This document shows, one piece after another, positions 9,501-21,200 of a stretch of 64,000 nt of DNA. The DNA comes from Symbiodinium natans (Eukaryota; Sar; Dinophyceae; Suessiales; Symbiodiniaceae). The DNA is taken from positions 793,232 to 857,231 of the forward strand of contig CAJNDS010002268.1 of NCBI GenBank assembly GCA_905221605.1. Reading direction: 5' to 3'. Under the pieces are notes generated by a model. The model saw only the letters and a program-made list of their open reading frames with translations. It was not told the origin of the DNA and made no database searches. Numbering within the stretch: the first letter of the stretch is position 1; the number at the start of each line of letters is the position of its first letter. Position numbers and translations under genes: made by a program.

Positions 9501-12500
9501 CCAGTAAACATGTTCTTATGATAAGTGTACCCTTCTTGTTGTTGGTTACTTTACAAGGGTAGAACCAAGAAAACGGGCAAAAGGGTACCACTTGGCTGCC
9601 TGGAACCCTAAACCCTAAACCCTAAACCCTAAACCCCAAACCCTAAACCCCAAACCCTAAACCCCAAACCCTAAAACCTAAACCCTTGAGAGGTTCCTCA
9701 ACCTCTCTTAAGGTTCAGGGCTGAAGGATTACATCTTGAGGCGAAGCCACGGAGAGCTGCCGAAGGGGCATCGACCAATAGTCCATCCTGTTCATGATCC
9801 CTGAAGGGTAGGGGCTTAGGGTTTAGGGTTTAGGGTTTAGGGTTTAGGGTTTAGGGTTTAGGGTTTAGGGTTTAGGGTTTGGGGTTTAGGGTTTGGGGTT
9901 TGGGGTTTGGGGTTTGGGGTTTTTGGGGTTTGGGCTTTGGGCTTTGGGATTTAGGGGTTGCGGTTTGGGGTTTAGGGGGTTTAGGGCGTCTCATTCAGGA
10001 TTCGCGCTGGTGCTGACAGCACCGAGGCGCCCCGAGTCGTGTATGCCCCACCTACGCTTGCGCTCCATCCTCGTCTTGACCTTTGCGGGTTTCGATACTG
10101 CACTTGGAATTCTAGCAAGAATAATTTAAGCCGCTTCTGAGGCATTATAGTGACGAAGACTTGAAAATTCATCCCAAGATTTCTAAGGCTTAGGGTTCCC
10201 TCTGGCTTTTCTGATTGAAGGATGAATTCGTGTTGACAGACCCTTCTGGATCTCTTCTTCGGCACTTGGGGTTGCCTACGTGCCTCGAGCCCTTGGCAAG
10301 CGACGCGATGGGGAAAACAGGGGGTCCCTAAAATAAACCCCCAAATAGCAGGACTCCCTTATAATAGGGACAACAAGAAGGTACGCACCCCTAAACCCTA
10401 AACCCGAAACAGCAAACCCTAAAACCCTAAAACCCCAAAACCCTCAAACCCTAAAACCCTAAAACCCTAGAACTCAAAAAAACCTAAAACCCTAAAACCC
10501 TAAACCCTAAACCAATTACGGTAACACGTAAAATGGAACGTTTGAGGAAGCTACTCCCAACTAAGTCGCGAAGGTCTGGGTTTGTACGTGATGTGTGCAG
10601 CCGCGGGATCCCTTGCGGGTTTAGGGTTTAGGGTTTAGGGTTTAGGGTCTAGGGTCTAGGGTTTAGGGTTTAGGGCGGGCGTTTTAGCATCTAAGTAGGG
10701 TCTAGGTGTGTAGACAGTATAGCATATAGTCGTATAATTCCAACGAAATGCTTATATTTCCCAGGGTTTGATCATGGCTTTCTCCTTGCCTTGTGCATGC
10801 TGGAGGCTGAGTCCCTTGACCCTAAACCCCATATCTTCGTAACCCTACATAACCCAGACTTTCCAAACCCAACGGAGTCCTGAATCGGTTCTCTGCATCC
10901 TTGTTGGCATCGCCCTTCTCCAACGCACGCGCGCAGTCCTGACGCGGGACTTGTGGAAGACTATAGTACCATAGGGGCCTAAATAACTAGAAGAGGGTTT
11001 TGGGGGGTTGTTCTAGTATAATGATAAAAGAGGCCATAAGGGAATACTATCAGCAATTATTCCGACCCCTATATGACCGGGCTTGCGTGGCTTGCTTGCC
11101 AGGGCGATTCGAGCCCCGGCCCCCGTATACCTGGATGGGCTACTTGGAGGTTCATGGGACTTAGTAACCCTACTTTCATTGGGATAACCCCTATAAGGCC
11201 CTTTAGGGGTATTATAAGTAGGGTTATAAGTACAGTTATAAGTTAGTAAGTCCCATGAACCTCCAAGTAGGCCATGTTATATCCCATCCAAAGGAACTCG
11301 AGCTCGCCTCCGCCCTACCAAGCCTTCCCTGAGCCCTACACTCCTCTACCCGGTCATCCTGATATTGACACCTACAACACCTTGACCCCTAGAACTCTCA
11401 GAGTGGGAGCCCCAACTCGTCGTTTTCGGGCTTCGGGTTTAGGATTTTGGGTCGCGAAATACCTGGAAGTTCCTGGGTTGTCGGTCGCCGCAAGCAGTAG
11501 CTTCGCCGATCAAAGTAGAGATGCTACAACATCAAGAAGGGTACCCTCTTTGGTTTTAAGGGAATTTATAAGGGAACCCCAACCCTAAAGAAAGGAAAAA
11601 AGGGCCTACTCCCGGTCCAAGACAAAGAGGTATTGCAATAAGAAGAATAGTCGCACTGGCAATCTTCTACCCTTGGACCCTCATCAATCGTCAACTCACA
11701 TCTGCTCACAACAGGCCCTCGACCGCATCCCATAAATTCCCTGTAGGACCTAGAGCCGTATCCGCAAAAATCATAAACTCTAAGCCCTGCACCCTCATCA
11801 CCCCCCAAACCCCAAGCCCCAAGCCCCAAGCCCCAAGCCCCAAGCCCCAAACCCCAAACCATAAGCCTAAACCCTAACCCCTAACCCTGAACCCTGAACC
11901 CTGAACCCTGCACCCTGAACCCTGAACCCTGAACCCGAAAACCTGAACCCTAAACCCTAAACCCTAAACCCAAAACCCTAAACCCTAAACCCTAAACCCT
12001 GCACTGTAAGCTAGACATAAGACCCTCAACCCTGACAGGAGCGAGGACCTCGGTGCGGAGGCGCTCCATGCCCCGGATCATGGGGACCTTCTGCTTTCCC
12101 TGTGGGGCAGGCTCTAAGTGGGTAGTTGTTAGGGTTTAGGGTTTAGGGTTTAGGGTTTAGGGTTTAGGGTTCAGGGTTTAGGGTTTAGGGTTTAGGGTTT
12201 AGGGTTTAGGGTCTAGGGTAAGCAGAGCCAAGAAGGGTGCCCTTTTGGGTTTAGAGGGGCTTACAAGGGAACCCAAAAACCTAAAAAAGGGAATACGGGC
12301 CGTCCTAGTCTCAATAGAGCTCAGGAGGTTGGGTTTTAAGGGTTTAAGTTTTAGGGTTCTGGGCTTTGCAGAGGGGGGGGGGGGGGGTGGTTTAGGGTTT
12401 AGGGGTTTCGGGTTTACTTAGAGGCGCATGATGGGTAGTTATAAGTAGGGGCAGCTATACTTATAACCCCTACTTCGAGCACTTATAAACCTACCTCCGA

Positions 12501-14161
12501 GTAGGGTCTGGAGTTTACGGCCTTCCCTGAGAATTAAGCAGCGTGACTACACAGGCACTAGAAAATTAGTGCCTACTTACACTACACTTGTTCGGCTCCC
12601 AACCCTAAAGCCCCCCCTACACCCTAAACCCTAAACCCTAAACCCTAAACCCTAAACCCTAAACCCTAAACCCTAAACCCTACTGTGCTGTGAACCGGAA
12701 GGCTTTGCAGACCCCGAAACTGCCACGTGAGCTGTGCTTGACCGTGGGCTGGACCCACATTCTTCATCCAACCTCTTAATTCCCCTAGGCCCGAACACCA
12801 AAAAAGCCAAGCCCTAACCATAAGGCTCAAAATAGCCCAAGAACTTATATAATTAGGTCTTTGGGGCCAAAAACCCTTAAGAAAGAGTTCTTTGGAGCCT
12901 TAGGGTAAGCCTGCAACTTATTGTCTACCCTTTTTGGTCTAAAGGGGGGGTCATAAGGGAACCTAAACCCTAAAAAAAGGAATAAGGGGCTACCCCGGGG
13001 TCCTAGTAGCCCTAAACCCTAAACCCTAAACCCTAAACCCTAAACCCTAAACCCTAAACCCTAAACCCTAAACCCTAAACCCTAAACCCTAAACCCTAAA
13101 CCCTAAACCCTAACCCTAAACCCTAAACCCTAAACCCTAAACCCTAAACCCTAAACCCTAAACCCTAACCCTAAACCCTCTAACTGAGGGGCCGCCTGCA
13201 TCTTGACCGGGCCGAGCTCACGCTTGGGCCGCGCAGCCGATCGGAGGACGAGGAAGACGATCTCAGGTCGTTTAGGGTTTAGGGTTTAGGGCTTAGCGTT
13301 TAGGGTGATCTCAGATCTTGAGACCATGGCCGAGAATATTACCGAGCAAATGTCTGAGACCCAAGAGTAGCCTAGGGGCCAACAGACCTAAGAGTAGCCT
13401 CGGAAAGAACAGGGTGCCCTTTTTGGCTTACAGGGGGTTATAAGGGTACCTAAACACTAAAAAACAAGGGAATAAGGGCCTACTCTGGGTCCTAGTTGCT
13501 AAACTCCACGGGGTTTACGGTGTTCAGGGCATGGCGTCTATTGAACCTCCAAGTATTGGGTGCCAGTCCACCACAAGTGTAGTGTCCCTGATTCTCCCAG
13601 AAGAGGGGAAATACCCCAAACCCAAGGCATCACACAAGCCCCGAACTTCCACGTGGCCCTGAAGTGCCGCACCCCCGACGCCCCGGAAGGCCTTGGGGGA
13701 CCTGGTTTCATATCATGCGATATCCCTGAACCTCGCTCAAGTTGGCTGACTGCTCTTCTGGTTATGGCTGGGAAAGTGAGGGCACAGCCTTGACCCCTAA
13801 CAGGTGACGATTCTGGGTTCCTTCGCAGCATCGAACAAGAGCGCTAGGGGCGGCACATGCCAGCTGGGAGTGAGGCGGTGCTGCTTGAAATGGCAAAGCG
13901 AGCTGAACCGAAGATCCGAAGCGCTAAGGGTGACCAGGCAGGTCGGAGAACCCTGAACCCTGAACCCTGAACCCTAAACCCTAAACCCTACCTAAACCCT
14001 AAACCCTAAACCCTAAACCCTAAACCCTAACCCTAAACCCTAAACCCTAAACCCTAAACCCTAAACCCTAAACCCTAAACCCCGCACACTCTGAGAGCTC
14101 TGGAAGCTGGGGTCTCAGCAGCCGTCACTGCGACTGCCACGCCGACGAGAGCAGGGAACAT
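6557..14161 (-). CDS. Secreted or membrane protein of unknown function, tandem copy 1, multi-exon
   Basis: The proposed first exon, 14161-14090, encodes a signal-peptide-like start (MFPALVGVAVAVTAAETP). Coding islands follow at about 13268-13190 (RPEIVFLVLRSAARPKRE), 12780-12712 (LDEECG and AHVAVSGS), 12345-12030 (split exon ending RLRTEVLAPV) and 10943-10873 (DCARALEKGDANKDAENRF). Further islands lie at 9805-9728 (IMNRMDYWSMPLRQLS), 9160-9095 (LVEGGGMQLVM), 8660-8590 (EAFSTRSVSEGPHN), 7260-7210 (FRAATQRCCA) and 6730-6557 (ILARTLAAEWPRITATRCF). Comparison with copy 2 shows synonymous changes in AHVAVSGS and FRAATQRCCA, which supports these frames. Several junctions are unresolved, and single-base indels between the copies mean one copy may be decaying. 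I do not recognise the family. Confidence 0.45.
7394..7828 (-). other. Low-complexity basic open frame, probably not a gene
   Basis: This is the longest open frame in the window (144 codons). It is Lys/Arg/Pro/Gln-rich with irregular repeats such as RGPQKAARTQKSRR. It comes from a T- and G-rich plus strand built of degenerate CCTTTTGGGGCCTCCTG-like units. Tandem unit 2 has nothing equivalent. I read it as degenerate tandem repeat rather than a conserved gene, though a basic exon cannot be excluded. Confidence 0.35.
8115..8230. repeat. Family A inverted-repeat element
   Basis: Ends are TACTTGGAGGTTCATAGG and CCATGACCCTCCAAGTA. The interior is built of TATAAGTAGGGTTATAAGTA-like sequence. Family A is the commonest element here, with at least 18 full or partial copies. 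Confidence 0.75.
11141..11269. repeat. Family A element, near-perfect copy
   Basis: TACTTGGAGGTTCATGGGAC at the left and GTCCCATGAACCTCCAAGTA at the right form perfect 20-bp terminal inverted repeats. The interior is itself partly palindromic, so the transcript would fold into a long hairpin. Confidence 0.85.
12099..12325 (-). repeat. Intron present in copy 1 but absent from copy 2: family B element plus TTTAGGG array
   Basis: In copy 2 (21348-21255) the frame reads straight through CTCTATTTCGAGCGTGGTCA. In copy 1 the same coding sequence is split at CTCTATT / GAGCCTGCCCCACAGGG. The gap is filled by a family B element (about 12222-12312) and a TTTAGGG array (about 12128-12220). TTGAG and TTAGAG at the two borders look like a short duplication. 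Confidence 0.65.
13010..13178 (-). repeat. Long CCCTAAA array
   Basis: About 24 units with two short CCCTAA slips. It lies in the intron region of tandem copy 1 between the 13190-13268 and 12712-12780 islands, next to a family B element (about 12910-13012). Confidence 0.9.
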
Positions 14162-14871
14162 GGCTGTCCTCCAGTCTATCATCTTGCTTGGAAAAGTTCA
14201 TTTGGGTAGTTGTAGGTAGGGTTAGGGTTTAGGGTTTAGGGTTCAGGGTTCAGGGTTCAGGGTTCAGGGTTCAGGGTTTAGGGTTCAGGGTTTAGGGATT
14301 CAATTTGGGGTTTGGGGTTTGGGGTTTGGGGTTTGGGATTTAAGGGTTTAAGGGTTTAAGGATTTAGGGTTTAGGATTTAGGGCGTAGGGCTTAGGTTTT
14401 AGGTATACGTGTGCCATAATTTAGGGCACTTAGAACTCTATCTATCACTACCCCATGAAAGTACTCTTTCTTCCCAAGATGGTAGGGAACTTGGTTCCTT
14501 ACATCCCCCCTCTATGTGCCGTTCTGGGTTCAGGGTTTAGGGTTTAGGGTTTAGGGTTTAGGGTTTAGGGTTTAGGGTCTCTGGCCACTTTGGTCCGAGG
14601 AAGAAGTCTCAAACAGGTGAGAGGGCGGCCTCTAAGACTGGTAAAAAGCTCCTTGTTGCCCTCAACATGGCCTTCATTCCTAAACTCGAAGCCTAAACCC
14701 TAACCCCAAACCCTAAACCCTAAACCCTAGCCCTAAACCCTAAACCCTAAACCCTAAACCCTAAACCCTAAACCCTAAACCCTAAACCCTAAACCCTAAA
14801 CCCTAGCCCTAAACCCTAAACCCTAAACCCCAAAACCCGAAACCCATAGTGGAGGAGCAGCCCTCAGGTGC

Positions 14872-14937
14872 CTTTCAGGGATGCGAGGTGCGAAGGCAGG
14901 AGCAAGATCACTGGTATCCGAAGGCGGCTGCAATCCG
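14872..14937 (-). CDS. Highly conserved coding island upstream of copy 1
   Basis: This 66-base island is bounded by TTGCAG and a GC donor (GGCACCTGAGG). The open frame reads PPSDTSDLAPAFAPRIPE. The same island at 24437-24382 is identical or nearly so while its flanks have diverged, so it is under constraint. It lies 5' of the proposed signal-peptide ATG. It is either an exon of another gene in the unit, or evidence that the real start is further upstream. Confidence 0.4.
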
Positions 14938-16269
14938 AAACGGGTGCAGGAGGGCTTAGGAGCGTTTAGGGTTAGGGTTTAGGGTTTAGGGTTTAGGGGT
15001 TTGGGGTTCAGGGTTCCGGGTTTAGGGTTCAGGGTTTAGGGTTTAGTGTTTAGGGTTTAGGGTTAGGGTTTACGGTTAAGGGTTTAAGGTTTAGTGCTTA
15101 GGGTTTAGGAGGGCTGAGGAGGGTTGAAGAGGCTTTCGAAGGCTTAGGAGGGATTTCATGTTTAGGGCTTGCGCAGAACTAGGGTTCGAGGAGGGCGTTG
15201 CGTTAGGGTTTAGGGTTTAGGGTTCAGGGTTCAGGGTTCAGGGTTCAGGGTTTAGGGTTTAGGGTTTAGGGTTTAGGGTTTAGGGTTTAGGGTTTAGGGT
15301 TCAGGGTTTAGGGTTTACGGTTTAAGGCGTTTGGACTCCACAGCTGCTTCTCATTCTCGTCTGCTGTCTACACCGCAGACCCTTAAACCCGGAACCCTGA
15401 AACCCTAGACCCTAAACCATCCCTAAACTCTGAAACCAACCCTAAACCCTAAACCCTAAACCCTAAACCCAAAAAACCAACCCTAAATCCTAAACCCAGG
15501 ACCGGCTCCCTGACTTGAATTTGCTCCCTGCGAGTCGCACCCCCTTGCAGACCCAGACAAAAAACTGGTTTTAGGGTTTAGGGTTGAGGGTTTAGGGTTT
15601 AGGGTTAAGGGTTGCCCACACCTTATTTGGGGTAATGAAAACCCTACTTACATCTACCCAGGAACCTCCAAGTAAACCCTAAACCCTAAACCCTAAACCC
15701 TAAACCCTAAACCCCTTCAACCCCTCAACCTTGAAGGGTGGAGCCCCAGGATGGGTTCTCAAGCCTGGAAGCCTCAAGGTCGAGGGGTTGAAGGAGCTTA
15801 GGGTTTAGGGTTTAGGGTTTAGGGTTTAGGGTTTAGGGTTCAGGGTTCAGGGGTTAAACCCTACAAACCCTACAAACCCTACAAACCCTGCAAACCCTAC
15901 AAGCCCTACAAACCCTACGAACCCTAAACCCTAAACCCTAACGCTAAACCCTTAAACAGGGATTGCGGAGTCGGAGCTCGCAGAAGGGTTAGAGCTTTAG
16001 CTGTTTTGTTCCGTTCGGGGGTTGACGGGTTTTGGATGACTTTCGGGGCTTTCGGGCCTTTAGAGGGTTGGTCGGTTTAGGGTTTAGGGTTTAAGGGTTC
16101 AGGGTTCAGGGTTAAGGGTTAAGGGCTAAGGGTTTAGGGTTTAGGGATTCCGGAAGCACTTTTTCGAGGCCACTGCAGAGGTCGGTTCGCATCTGTTGGC
16201 CAACTGCTGGGCCAACTGAAGCGCTGTTTGGGGTTTAGGGTTTAGGGTTTAGGGTTCACTCACGTAATG

Positions 16270-18263
16270 ATGCGAAGCAGCATGTCGCTGTAAGTGGCAG
16301 CCACTCTGCGGCAGGAGCTCGGGCTAAAATGCTCGACAAGACAGAGTCGTAATTGCCAGCTAGCTGGCTTCCTGCCACTGCCTCGCCCGCCGCGCAGAAA
16401 ATGAGCTGGCAACCGAATTCAGAGATGTTTGAGGTCGGCAGATGGTAGCACAGAAAGTGACCTTCCTCAACAACGGTGCCTACTGAATTAGAACGGATGC
16501 TGTGGGCAGCTGTAATCGAACAGAATCTGTGGACGGTGCGGGGCTAGCAGCATTGGTACCTGACCTACTTGCCAGGGAGCCGTATGCTTGATATTCGCAG
16601 GGCTTCTTATGGGGTTCAGGGTTTTGTGACTTGCCGAATTCCTTGGCCCAAAAAACGGTTAAACTTTTTTGCTGTGGTAGAATTACATATGCAATGCCCA
16701 AAGAAGTCAAAGAATACCTGATCTGTATGATTCATCCGCCAGATGTACCTCTGCAGTAGCATTCTTTTAAACAAGCGGGCCCCAAAGCCTGGAACCCGTC
16801 ATAGAGCAGAAGTAGGGGTTTACAAAACACGGGCCCCCCAAAATAGACCCCCCGAAAAGTAGGATTCCCTTATAAGGCACTAACTTCGGAAACCACCAAG
16901 TCGCACTAGCAGCACAACATCTCTGAGTGGCAGCGCGAAAGAACTGCTGAAAATTAAAGGAATTTGGCACTGGGCCTTTTTTGAAACCTGTGGTGTCTGT
17001 ACATGAACCGTCTCTGAGGAGGCACCTGCAAGACCGGAAGGACTGTTGAAGGGACCAAGGGGAGGAGGGGGGGGGGCAGAAGATAAGTAGGGCTGTAAGT
17101 ATGGTAAGAATACTTACAACTCTGTTTAGGGTACTTGAAGCCCTACTTATAGCTACCCATGAACCTCCCAAGCAAAGGAGGGGGCCTTAAACCCAAAACC
17201 CTAAACCCTAAACCCTAGAAGGGACCTTCATCTCACTGCCTGCCCTCTTTTTTGTACAACTCTCTCGCTTCTGTTCCCCTCTTCCTCCCTCTGGAGTTCG
17301 ATCAGGGGTTCAGGGGTCTGGGGTTTCAGAGTGTCAAGACCCTACTTGGAGGTTTTATGATACTTATTCACCAATTATAACTCTACTTATGACTGTACTC
17401 ATAAACAGGTAACCCTATTAGGGCACTTAAGGGGCTCAGAAGTGGGTTATAAGTACAGTTAGAATTGGTTCAGAAGTACCACGAACCTCCAAATACCTGC
17501 ACTGTCCTGGGGCCCCGCACACCGTCAGAGGATTACACGTTGTTGGGGCCCTCGGACACGGATCGTGCGGAAAAGGCCTCAGCAGGGGGGGGGTGTAGGC
17601 CGAAGAGCTTTAAAACGCGGACGCTGAGTCTTTAGGGTTTAGGGTTTAGGGTTTAGGGCTTAGGGTTTAGGGTTTAGGGTTTAGGGGCAGAAGGCTTGAG
17701 CCTTTTGAATACCATTTCGTTTGGTCTTGAAGGGGTCGACTCCTCGCAGACTCAAGATTTACAGCCGAAAACCCTGCACCCTAAACCCTAAACCCTAAAC
17801 CCTAAACCCTAAACCCTAAACCCTAAACCCTAAACCCTAAACCCTAAACCCTAAACCCTAAACCCTAAACCCTAAACCCTGGCCTGAACCCATGTGGCCA
17901 GAAGGCCACACTTGCAGCTTCTCCCTTCCCCCAAATATACCGAAATCCCAAGGCTACTATTTACTAGTGATCTGGGGGTTCTGTACCCTTGGGTTTTGGG
18001 GTCCATTTTTCAGGACCCCTAAGGGAATATAAGCGCCATATTAGGAGTATATTGTAAGGGGAACCTTCAGGGGTACAACCTTAGGTGTGCGAGTCTTCAT
18101 CCCGTGACTCTCCCAAAACACAAATATTCTAAAGGCTTTAGGGTTGAGTTTTGAAACAAGGGAAGTCTTATAAGGGCAATATGGGGGACTGATATTCTTA
18201 TATTGTGAGTGGTTCTTAAGACAATAGTAGAAGATAGCCCCGAATTACAAGTATATTGCTGAT

Positions 18264-18298
<35 letters not shown>

Positions 18299-21200
18299 GG
18301 AGGGATTGCGCTGCTGAAGGAAGCCAAATACCACCTCATTGAAAACGCACACCTCCAAGGGAAGCTGGTTGATAGTGTCCAAAGAGAAAAAAGGTTGAGG
18401 GTTACCCGCTCAGAATTGAAGATGCAATGTGGAGTTCCTGCAAGCCCCCAGAACCCGGTATATAAACCCACCAACCCTCTGCCCCGAAAGCCCCGAAAAG
18501 CCCTTCAAAACCCGTCAACCCCCCTAACGGAATGAAACAGCTAAAGCCCCAAACCCTTCTGTGAGCTCACACCCGAAAATCACATGACCACATGCATCCC
18601 AATACCTTCCACCAAGGGTCTTGCTGGGGCTTAGCATTTGGGGATTCGGAGGGCCCTAAACCTTAAACAGGGCTTTGGTCTTAAAGATCCGGATTGAGGA
18701 CAAGTCCTGAACCCTCATAGGCTCATAGGGCTGAAGGTTTAGGCTTGGCTTCAAGCTTTACGTGGTTTAGGGTTTAGGGTTTAGGGTTTAGGGTTTAGGG
18801 TTTAGGGTTCGGCTTGAAGCCCTAAACCCTAAAACTAGGTTCAAAGGTTGAGGGCTTAGTCATCTTGAGGCGGAGCGGCAGAGAGCTGCCGCAGGGGCAT
18901 CGACCAATAGTCCATCCTGTTCATAATCCCTGGAGTGAGGAGTTTAGGGTTTAGGGTTACGACGACGATAAGCGCGGAGATTCTGAATTGCTTTAATATA
19001 GGGGCCTGAATCATTAGGATGGGGTTTTGAGAGGTTACCATAGTATAACTATAAAGGAAAGGGACCATAGAGGAGTATGATGAGTAATTATTCCGACCCC
19101 TGTTTTAAGCAAGCAATTGCTCACGTGCTCTCGGACTTTTTGGGAGCTGGAGGTTGCAGCAGAAAACTATGAATCATTACTACTACTTCGCTATCGATAC
19201 CCAAGTCATTCGCTCCTGCCTGGGGCGAGGAGGGGAGGGTTTCTGGCTCGGAGAAAGGGTTTAGGGTTCAGGGTGGCTGTGGCGGGTTGTGCAAAGTTTG
19301 AGTGTCTCATGCCGCTTTGAACTGCTGGCGTGCCGATGGGAAGCCAAAGAAATCCACGGTATTGGGGAGGGTGTAAGCCCCAAACCCTAAACCCTCAAGA
19401 GCCGCTGCTCCCAACTAGGCCATGGAGGCCTAGGTTGTGTACGTCATATGTGTATGTACTGTAATGTAATGTAGTGTAATGTAACGTAATGTAATGTCAT
19501 GTAATGTCATGTAATGTCATGTAATGTCATGTAATGTCATGTAATGTCATGTCATGTCATGTAATGTCATGTATGTCATGTAATGTCGTGTAATGTCATG
19601 TCATGTCATGTAATGTTATATTATGCTATGTAATGTAATGTTATGTAACGTTATGTATGTTCTGTAATGATATGTGATGTTATGTGATGTTCTGTAATGT
19701 TATGCAACGTTATGTAATGTTATGTATGTAAAAAAGGGGGTTTGCGATATTCGGGGGTACCTTATTGGGGTCCTCATTGCAAGGGAATCATACTGTTTAG
19801 GGGATCTATATTAGGGGTGCCCTATTTTCGTAAAGCCCCCCCCCCCCCCCCCCCCTATAAGTAGACCCCGTGCGGGTGGTTTAGCGCTAAACCCTAAACC
19901 CTAAACCCTAAACCCTAAACCCTAAACCCTAAACCCTAAACCCTAAACCCTAAAACGTCGTACGGTCTGATCGTAACTTCACTCCATGCCTTGTTGCATG
20001 CTTGAGGCCGAGTCCCTTGACCCTAAACACCAAACTAGACCCAAGACTAACCTAGGAATGAAAAGGGTGTCCTTTTGATTGAAAGGGGATTATAAGGGAA
20101 CCTAAACTGATTTAAAGAGGACTATAAGGGAACCTAAACCCCCAAAAAAAGGCATAAGTGTCTACTCTGGGTCCTAGCAAGTCTTCGCAAACCTTCATTA
20201 CAAACCCGCGGAGTCCTGAATCGGTTCTCTGCGTCCTTGTTGCCGTCACCCTTCTCCACCGCACGCGCGCAATCCTGACACGGCTAGGCTATTTCATAGT
20301 CATGCAACCAAACCCTAAACCCTACTCAAACCCACAGCAAAGCCACGAACTCGCCTCCGCCCTCCCAATTCTTCTCTGAAACCTACATAGGACGTTACCC
20401 TGGCTCACCCTGCACGACCTACCCGTCTACCCGGTTGTCCTGGTGACAACAAGCTCCACAACACCTTGACCCCTAGAACTACAAGCGCTGGAAAAGCCGA
20501 TGCCCAGATCCTCCCAAAGAGCCCAATACTTCTTAATTAAGGAATATACCTTAGATTGGGTTTAGGGTTTAGGGCTTAGGGTTTAGGGCTTAGGGTTTAG
20601 GGGTTCGGGTTTAGGGTTTAGGGTTTAGGGTTTAGGGTTAGGGTTTAGGGTTTAGGGTTTAGGGTTTAGGGTTTAGGGTTTAGGGTTTAGGGTTTAGGGT
20701 TTAGGGTTTAGGGTTTAGGGTTTAGGGTTTAGGGTTTACCCCTTAATTAATTTAGGAATATACCATAAATCACACTAAGGATCTCTATATAGGTCAAGTT
20801 AATTTCCAGGGGTTTTGGTGTCTCTTGTCAGCACTGATCTCCTTGTCTGACCTAGAAAGCACTTGAGCAATTCTGGAATATTGGGCGGCAAAATACTTGG
20901 AGGTTCGTGGGTCGTTCGAAGCAGCGGTGCAAGCCGCCTTCAAGCTGTCCTTTGCCGATAGGGTTTAGGGTTTAGGGTTTAGGGTTTAGGGTTTAGGGTT
21001 TAGGGTTTGGGGTTTGGGGTTTGGGGTTCAGGGTTTTAGGGTTAGGGTACCGAAGAACAATTAGTGCTGACAATCAGGATCCAAGACTTTTATACCCTGG
21101 TGAACCCTCACCAATCGTCACAACTGCCCACAACAACCCTAAACCATACACCGCATCCTCCAAAATCCCTGCAACACCTAAGCCCAACACCCTAACATCC

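Larger units (their letters stand above)
6550..16235. repeat. Tandem duplication, unit 1 (about 9.7 kb)
   Basis: Non-repeat islands in this unit occur in the same order and orientation in 16260-25240. Examples: 6557-6730 with 16270-16400; 8575-8700 with 17505-17630; 9728-9805 with 18858-18932; 10873-10943 with 20210-20280; 13190-13268 with 22590-22672; 14090-14161 with 23225-23297; 14872-14937 with 24382-24437; 16150-16225 with 25165-25235. The units abut directly. Islands are conserved while the telomere arrays and inverted-repeat elements between them differ, as expected of exons against turning-over introns. Confidence 0.8.
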
